In this document: positions 33,262-37,474 of the stretch, piece by piece
Layout of the letters: every line of letters starts with the position of its first letter
How positions within the stretch are numbered: position 1 is the first letter of the stretch
From: Gammaproteobacteria bacterium
GTDB taxonomy: Bacteria; Pseudomonadota; Gammaproteobacteria; Pseudomonadales; Azotimanducaceae
Assembly: GCA_026705345.1 (NCBI GenBank)
Contig: JAPPAV010000053.1
Span: 1-37,474 of the forward strand
Direction: 5' to 3'
DNA length: 37,474 nt
Notes under the pieces: generated by a model
What the model saw: only the letters and a program-made list of their open reading frames with translations
Databases searched by the model: none
What the model was told of the DNA's origin: nothing
Translations under genes and position numbers: made by a program

Positions 33262-35280
33262 ATGACAACACGTTGGGGAATCCTGGCCACGGGGAATATC
33301 GCCCACAAGCTCGCCGATGCCGTCGTGGCATCGGACACGTCGGAGTTGACCGCCGTGGGCAGCCGCACCCAGGACGCGGCCGACGAATTCGCGAAGGAGT
33401 ACGGACTCTCGTCGGCGGGTTCCCACGGCAGCTACCAGGCACTGATCGAAGATTCCAACGTGGACGCCATCTACGTCTCGACCCCGCATCCCATGCACGC
33501 CGAGTGGACCATCAAGGCGCTGGAAGCCGGCAAGGCGGTGCTGTGCGAAAAACCGATGGGCGTCAATCATCCCGAAGTCATGGCGATGGTGGAGACCGCT
33601 GCGTTTCACCGCCGCTTCCTGATGGAAGCCTTCATGTACCGCACGCATCCCCAAACGGCCAAGGCCGTGGAACTGATCCGCGACGGTGCGATCGGCGAAG
33701 TGCGGCAGATGAACATGAGCTTCGGCTTCGCCTCGCCGTTCAACCCCCGAGGTCGGCTGCACGCCAACGAACTGGCCGGTGGCGGCATCATGGACGTCGG
33801 GTGCTACCCGGTGTCCATGGCCCGGCTTGTTGCCGGGGAAGAGCCCGACGCCGTGGTCGGTTTCGGGCAACTGAGCCAGACGGGCGTGGATGCCTGGGCC
33901 GCCGCGCTGCTTCGTTTTCCGAGCGGCGCGATCGCGAGGGTCTCGACGGCGGTCCAACTGGGTCTCGACAACGCCGCCGAAGTGTTCGGCTCGGAGGGAT
34001 CCATCCGCATCGCTTCGCCCTGGATGGGATCGCGCCCCGACGGCAACTGGAGTTTCGAACTCCGTCGAGACGGCAAGCGCGAGACCATCGCGGGCAAGAC
34101 CAAGCCGCTCTACGTCCACGAGGTGGACGCCGTCGCCGAGGCCTTGGACGACGGTGCCTTGGAGTCGGCGTGCATGGACTGGGAGGACAGCCTGGGCAAC
34201 GCGCGCGTGCTCGACCTCTGGCGCCGGGAAGCCGGCGTGCAATTCGATCTTGAAAAGCCCGATCGCTGCACGGTGCCGGTCCACGGCAGGCCGCTCGCGG
34301 TCAGACGGAGGACGATCCCCGGCAGCGAAGTTGCCGGCGTCGGCAAACCGGTGTCGAGACTCGTCATGGGCTGCGACAACCAACCGGACATACTTCATGC
34401 GTCGGTGATGTGGGACAACTACTTCGAGTACGGCGGCAATACCTTCGACACGGCCCACATCTACGGCGGGGGTCGCATGGAGCAACTGCTTGGGACGTGG
34501 ATGGCCAATCGGGGCATCCGCGACGACGTGGTCGTGATCGGCAAGGGCGCGCACACGCCGGCGAATTTCCCGGACCGGGTAGGCCCGCAACTCGATGTGA
34601 CCCTGGAACGGCTCGGAACGGATCACATCGATCTCTACTTCCTGCACCGGGACAACACCGAGGTTCCCGTCGGGGAGTGGATCGACGTGCTGAATGCCGA
34701 GCGTTCCGCGGGACGTATTCGGGCGTTCGGCGGGTCCAACTGGTCCCTGTCCCGGGTCCAGGCCGCCAACGCCTACGCCACGGCCAAGGGTCTGACGCCA
34801 TTTGCGGCGGTGTCCAACAACTTCAGCCTGGCTCGGATGGTGGATCCGGTGTGGGCGGGGTGCATCGCCTCGTCGACAGCCGAGTGGCGCGCATGGCTCG
34901 AAGCGGAGCAATTGGCGCTGTTTCCCTGGTCGAGCCAGGCGCGGGGCTTCTTCACGAGCCGGTTCGACGCCATCCGCGCGGCGAGCGGCAAGGGCGCCGA
35001 TGGTCGGTTCTTCAATCAGCCGAGCGATGCCGAACTCGAACGCTGTTGGTTTGCGGACGACAACTTCGAGCGAAGGGCGCGGGCCGTGGCGTTGGCGGAC
35101 GAGCGCGGCGTCGAACCGATCAATGTCGCCCTGGCCTACGTCCTCAGTCAGCCGTTCCCGTGTTTCGCGTTGTTCGGTCCGCGCGTACTCGCCGAGACCC
35201 GCTCGTCCCTGGCGGCGTTGGGCGTCGAACTCAACGAGGCCGAGCGCCGGTGGCTCAATTTGGAAACGGATTCGCGGTAG
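33262..35280 (+). CDS. Fused Gfo/Idh/MocA oxidoreductase - aldo/keto reductase
   Basis: A 672-residue bifunctional redox protein. Residues 1-335 are a Gfo/Idh/MocA dehydrogenase: Rossmann start WGILATGNIA (5-14), CEKPMGVN with the Lys of the EKP motif, and GGGIMDVGCYPV, the family's second-domain landmark. Residues about 350-672 are an aldo/keto reductase: FDTAHIYGGG with Asp/Tyr, VIGKGAH with Lys and YFLHRDN with His form the catalytic tetrad. Both halves appear intact. They act on sugars, polyols or related carbonyls with NAD(P)H, so the fusion may oxidise and reduce the same compound in turn. ATG 33262 has GGGGGAG 7 bases upstream. Confidence 0.93.
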   Translation: MTTRWGILATGNIAHKLADAVVASDTSELTAVGSRTQDAADEFAKEYGLSSAGSHGSYQALIEDSNVDAIYVSTPHPMHAEWTIKALEAGKAVLCEKPMGVNHPEVMAMVETAAFHRRFLMEAFMYRTHPQTAKAVELIRDGAIGEVRQMNMSFGFASPFNPRGRLHANELAGGGIMDVGCYPVSMARLVAGEEPDAVVGFGQLSQTGVDAWAAALLRFPSGAIARVSTAVQLGLDNAAEVFGSEGSIRIASPWMGSRPDGNWSFELRRDGKRETIAGKTKPLYVHEVDAVAEALDDGALESACMDWEDSLGNARVLDLWRREAGVQFDLEKPDRCTVPVHGRPLAVRRRTIPGSEVAGVGKPVSRLVMGCDNQPDILHASVMWDNYFEYGGNTFDTAHIYGGGRMEQLLGTWMANRGIRDDVVVIGKGAHTPANFPDRVGPQLDVTLERLGTDHIDLYFLHRDNTEVPVGEWIDVLNAERSAGRIRAFGGSNWSLSRVQAANAYATAKGLTPFAAVSNNFSLARMVDPVWAGCIASSTAEWRAWLEAEQLALFPWSSQARGFFTSRFDAIRAASGKGADGRFFNQPSDAELERCWFADDNFERRARAVALADERGVEPINVALAYVLSQPFPCFALFGPRVLAETRSSLAALGVELNEAERRWLNLETDSR

Positions 35281-35308
35281 GCCCCGCCTGTGCGTCTGGC
35301 GGCCGCAG

Positions 35309-35899
35309 CTAACGCAGCAAGTCTCCGAAGTACTCGTGCGAAGAGGCCGTGTCCCATCGCGCGCTGCCCACGTGGGCGAACACGACGCGACGCGTCTCGT
35401 CCAGCACGAAGGTCGACGGGATGCCGTTACTCTGGAACACCGGCGGAACCTTTTGGGCCGTGTAGATGGGCAGGCGCCAACCCTTGTCCTCCACGAATGG
35501 CACTACCGTCTCGAGGGGTTCGTTCGACACGATCAAGAACGCGATGTCTTCGTCCTGCAGGTCCCAAGCGAGGCTCTCGATGCTTGGCATCTCCTCGATG
35601 CAGGGGGCACACCAGGTCGCCCAGCGGTTGACGAACACCACCTTCTCGGGGATGTCGGCGAGGTCCGTCTCGTTGCCGTCGAGATCCCGCAACCGCCAGG
35701 TCATCGCCGTCGCCGCGCCGGTCGGGAACGGCGGTGCCTGGAGACCGCCGCCGGCGACGGGGAGTGATCCCAGGGCCGATCCCATTGCCAGGTTTTGAAT
35801 CCAGACTGCAACGAGCAACAGCCCGACAATTCCCACGACCGCGAGCGTTGCGGCCCCGGCGAGCATCCCCACGTAGAAGTGCTTGTTGAAAAAGCTCAC
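35309..35899 (-). CDS. TlpA/ResA-like membrane-anchored thioredoxin
   Basis: A 196-residue protein with one N-terminal membrane helix (MLAGAATLAVVGIVGLLLVAV, with the rest outside) and a thioredoxin domain: VVFVNRWATWCAPCIEEMPSIE has the active CxxC (WCAPC) and GIPSTFVLDE the cis-Pro. It should reduce disulfides in the periplasm, for example in cytochrome c maturation. GTG 35899 has GGAGG 7 bases upstream and begins 2 bases after the stop of the SRAP gene, so the two are one operon. Confidence 0.92.
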   Translation of the reverse strand: MSFFNKHFYVGMLAGAATLAVVGIVGLLLVAVWIQNLAMGSALGSLPVAGGGLQAPPFPTGAATAMTWRLRDLDGNETDLADIPEKVVFVNRWATWCAPCIEEMPSIESLAWDLQDEDIAFLIVSNEPLETVVPFVEDKGWRLPIYTAQKVPPVFQSNGIPSTFVLDETRRVVFAHVGSARWDTASSHEYFGDLLR

Positions 35900-35901
35900 A
35901 G

Positions 35902-36618
35902 TTAGCCTCCGATGTCAGCGATGCGGTCGCGATCGATCCTCAAGGCGGTGGCGACGCCTTCCACGCACCTCGGTTCCTTGTTGCGCGGGTCGCCCACGTA
36001 GGCCGATACCGGCACGACGTCGAGGTCGACGGGGATGTGGGGGGTGAGCAGTGGCTGCATCTCGGAAGGTGGCACGTCCCGGGACATCCACCGGCGCGCG
36101 CCGGCTCTCGAGAGCATCACGGGCTGCCGGTCGTGTAGGAACTCGAGCTTCGCGTTCACCCCTGTCGTCACGATGGAGAAACTCGTGATCTGCTGCGTAC
36201 GGTCCCGGCTCCGCCAGCGGTCCCAGACCCCCGCCAGCAACAAGCCCCCGGTTCGCGGTCGTATGTAGTGCGGAAACCGGTGCCGGCCGTCCTTCTGCCA
36301 CTCGTAGTAGCCGCTGACGGGTACAAGGCACCGGCGTCGCCGGAACGGCTCGCGGAACGAACTCGACGACGCGAGGGTCTCCGCCCGGGCGTTGAAGGTC
36401 GCGTACCTGGGTTTTGGCGTCTTCGACCAATAGGGTGTCAACCACCAGGTTGCCGCAACCGCCTCCAGTTCCTCGCTTGAAGGACCGTCGTGACGCACGA
36501 TCCACGCGGTTTCGGTGGGTGCCGTATTGTGGTTGGTTTCGCCGGGGAAAGGATGCCCGACGAGTTCCTCGAAGACCTGGTTGAGCGGGTCGTCGGCCGC
36601 GTTGAAGCGTCCGCACAT
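35902..36618 (-). CDS. SRAP family protein (YedK/HMCES type)
   Basis: A 238-residue protein that starts MCGRFN, leaving Cys2 as the N-terminal nucleophile after Met removal. Asn77, Glu106 (GYYEW) and His162 (FLHDRQPVMLS) match the other active-site residues of E. coli YedK. This family forms a covalent thiazolidine link with abasic sites in single-stranded DNA and protects them. The length is normal. It is first in a two-gene operon with the TlpA-like protein, which has no obvious link to DNA repair. Confidence 0.95.
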   Translation of the reverse strand: MCGRFNAADDPLNQVFEELVGHPFPGETNHNTAPTETAWIVRHDGPSSEELEAVAATWWLTPYWSKTPKPRYATFNARAETLASSSSFREPFRRRRCLVPVSGYYEWQKDGRHRFPHYIRPRTGGLLLAGVWDRWRSRDRTQQITSFSIVTTGVNAKLEFLHDRQPVMLSRAGARRWMSRDVPPSEMQPLLTPHIPVDLDVVPVSAYVGDPRNKEPRCVEGVATALRIDRDRIADIGG

Positions 36619-36961
36619 CAGCAGTTCGCTCCGATGCCATGGTGTCGCTTCAATGTCGAATACCGCATCACGATTGCCTGACCATACCCCGGTTTGTCAC
36701 GTTCGTGCACTGGTGTTCAGATTCCGCACTGAGTTGACAATGCTGACATCGTCTCGGAAGCCACCGACGCAAGACCAATGGAGGAGTGGGGCCTTGGAAA
36801 CAGGAACATAGGCATGTTTCAAATCAATATGTCGTGTGGAACGCCATGCCTTGTTGTTTCGGAAGCGGCACACAGGTGTGCACTTGCCGTGTTCCGGGTC
36901 GATCCGACAAACTGATCCCACCGGGGCGGTGTGCCGCTCATTCGAGGAGAAATGCGAAGCG
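36619..36961. other. Intergenic region with inverted GTGTGC sites
   Basis: This 343-base divergent gap is less GC-rich than its surroundings and holds no convincing gene. It carries GCACACAGGTGTGC (36868-36881, a near-perfect palindrome) and a 9-bp inverted pair GCGGCACAC (36865-36873) and GTGTGCCGC (36929-36937). A TTGACA at 36734 lacks a good -10 box. These may be operator sites for the LLM gene. Confidence 0.4.
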
Positions 36962-37474
36962 ATGACGGTGCCTAAACGAATTGCCCTCACCTTGCCGGCG
37001 GGACCGGCTGTCGAGGATTCGATCACGCTGGTCAAGTGGGCCGAGGCGAACGGCTTCGACGATGTCTGGTTCAGCGACGCGATGGCACCGGACAGTCTGA
37101 CCATGGTGGCGGCGGTGGCGCCCTATGCACGACGCATGCGGGTGGGGGTGGCGGTGACGCCGGTCTATACGCGCACGCCGGCGGTGTTCGCGGCGACGGC
37201 CAACGTCCTGGCCCAGCTGCTGCCGGGCCGGTTCGTGCTGGGACTCGGGTCGTCGAGCCAGGCCATCATGGAACGGTTCAACGGGATCAAGATGGAGAAG
37301 CCGTTAACGCGGGTGAAGGAGACCGCCATCATGGTTCGCTCCATGCTCGCGGGAGAGCGGTCCGATTTCGACCTCGCGACGCTCCGAAGCAAGGGCTACC
37401 GGCAGGAGCCGCTGGCGTCGCCGCCGCCCATCTACCTGGCCGCGCTGCGCCCGAAGATGATCGAGATGGCGGCG
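36962..37474 (+). CDS. Luciferase-like (LLM class, probably F420-dependent) oxidoreductase, 5' part
   Basis: The first 171 residues of a TIM-barrel flavin/F420 oxidoreductase; the frame is open at the right edge. WAEANGFDDVWFSD (26-39), then RVGVAVTPVYTRTPAVFA and LLPGRFVLGLGSSS are typical LLM-class sequence, and the TPVYTRTP and EKPLTRVKET phrases recall the F420-dependent mycobacterial-type members. ATG 36962 has GAGGAG about 12 bases upstream. The substrate and cofactor cannot be fixed from half a protein. Confidence 0.9.
   Translation, partial: MTVPKRIALTLPAGPAVEDSITLVKWAEANGFDDVWFSDAMAPDSLTMVAAVAPYARRMRVGVAVTPVYTRTPAVFAATANVLAQLLPGRFVLGLGSSSQAIMERFNGIKMEKPLTRVKETAIMVRSMLAGERSDFDLATLRSKGYRQEPLASPPPIYLAALRPKMIEMAA

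Noticed and set aside
36734-36739. TTGACA as a -35 promoter box
   Set aside because: No TATAAT-like box is found 16-18 bases downstream, and it is over 200 bases from the gene start.

Overview
The window is GC-rich, gene-dense chromosomal DNA from a bacterium, most likely a Pseudomonadota lineage (perhaps a marine or host-associated gammaproteobacterium). The reasons are a Gram-negative envelope (TRAP transporter, lipobox lipoprotein, beta-barrel protein ending in Phe), an IspA-type prenyl synthase, and many phytanoyl-CoA dioxygenase (PhyH), crotonase and CaiB/BaiF genes. The taxonomy is an inference. I see no rRNA, tRNA, CRISPR array, phage gene or transposase. Both ends cut genes: a TRAP permease on the left and a luciferase-like oxidoreductase on the right.

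Layout. (1) 1-4465: end of a TRAP large permease, then a tight minus-strand operon PhyH - cytochrome P450 - PhyH. (2) 4547-17237: an isoprenoid and envelope region. Plus-strand genes encode a farnesyl-diphosphate synthase, a squalene/phytoene synthase and a secreted helical-repeat protein. Converging on them is a minus-strand series: type I IPP isomerase, a fused HMG-CoA reductase/mevalonate kinase, a DUF2236 (MpaB/rubber-oxygenase-like) oxygenase, an RND/MMPL exporter, a LolA-like periplasmic protein and an outer-membrane beta-barrel. Most of these overlap by 4 bases or abut. (3) 17432-19347: a crotonase and an epoxide-hydrolase-like protein. (4) 19533-22806: rubredoxin, a short-chain dehydrogenase, an Nramp-like transporter without the usual metal motif, and a membrane protein broken by a one-base frameshift. 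(5) 22803-27879, minus strand: PIN-like protein, isomerase-type crotonase, class III CoA-transferase, PhyH with an extra N-terminal domain, and amidohydrolase. (6) 27973-32093, plus strand: cupin-like protein, helical-repeat protein, PhyH-HEAT fusion, small P-loop kinase and double hotdog dehydratase. (7) 32269-37474: another PhyH, a Gfo/Idh/MocA-aldo/keto reductase fusion, a TlpA-like thioredoxin, a YedK/HMCES-type SRAP protein and the start of an LLM-family oxidoreductase.

How the genes may work together. Region 2 reads as part of a pathway making mevalonate-derived isoprenoids (C5 to C15 to C30), with a candidate machine to oxidise a hydrophobic product and move it to the outer membrane. 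HMG-CoA synthase, phosphomevalonate kinase and diphosphomevalonate decarboxylase are not in the window. The rest looks like oxidative and CoA-ester catabolism of hydrophobic or exotic carbon compounds, including five PhyH enzymes.

A dispersed family of short hairpin repeats beginning GTAGGGG runs through the window. Its stems differ between copies but stay self-complementary, copies often sit in inverted pairs, and several reach into genes: four stop codons, one lipoprotein leader and one amidohydrolase interior.
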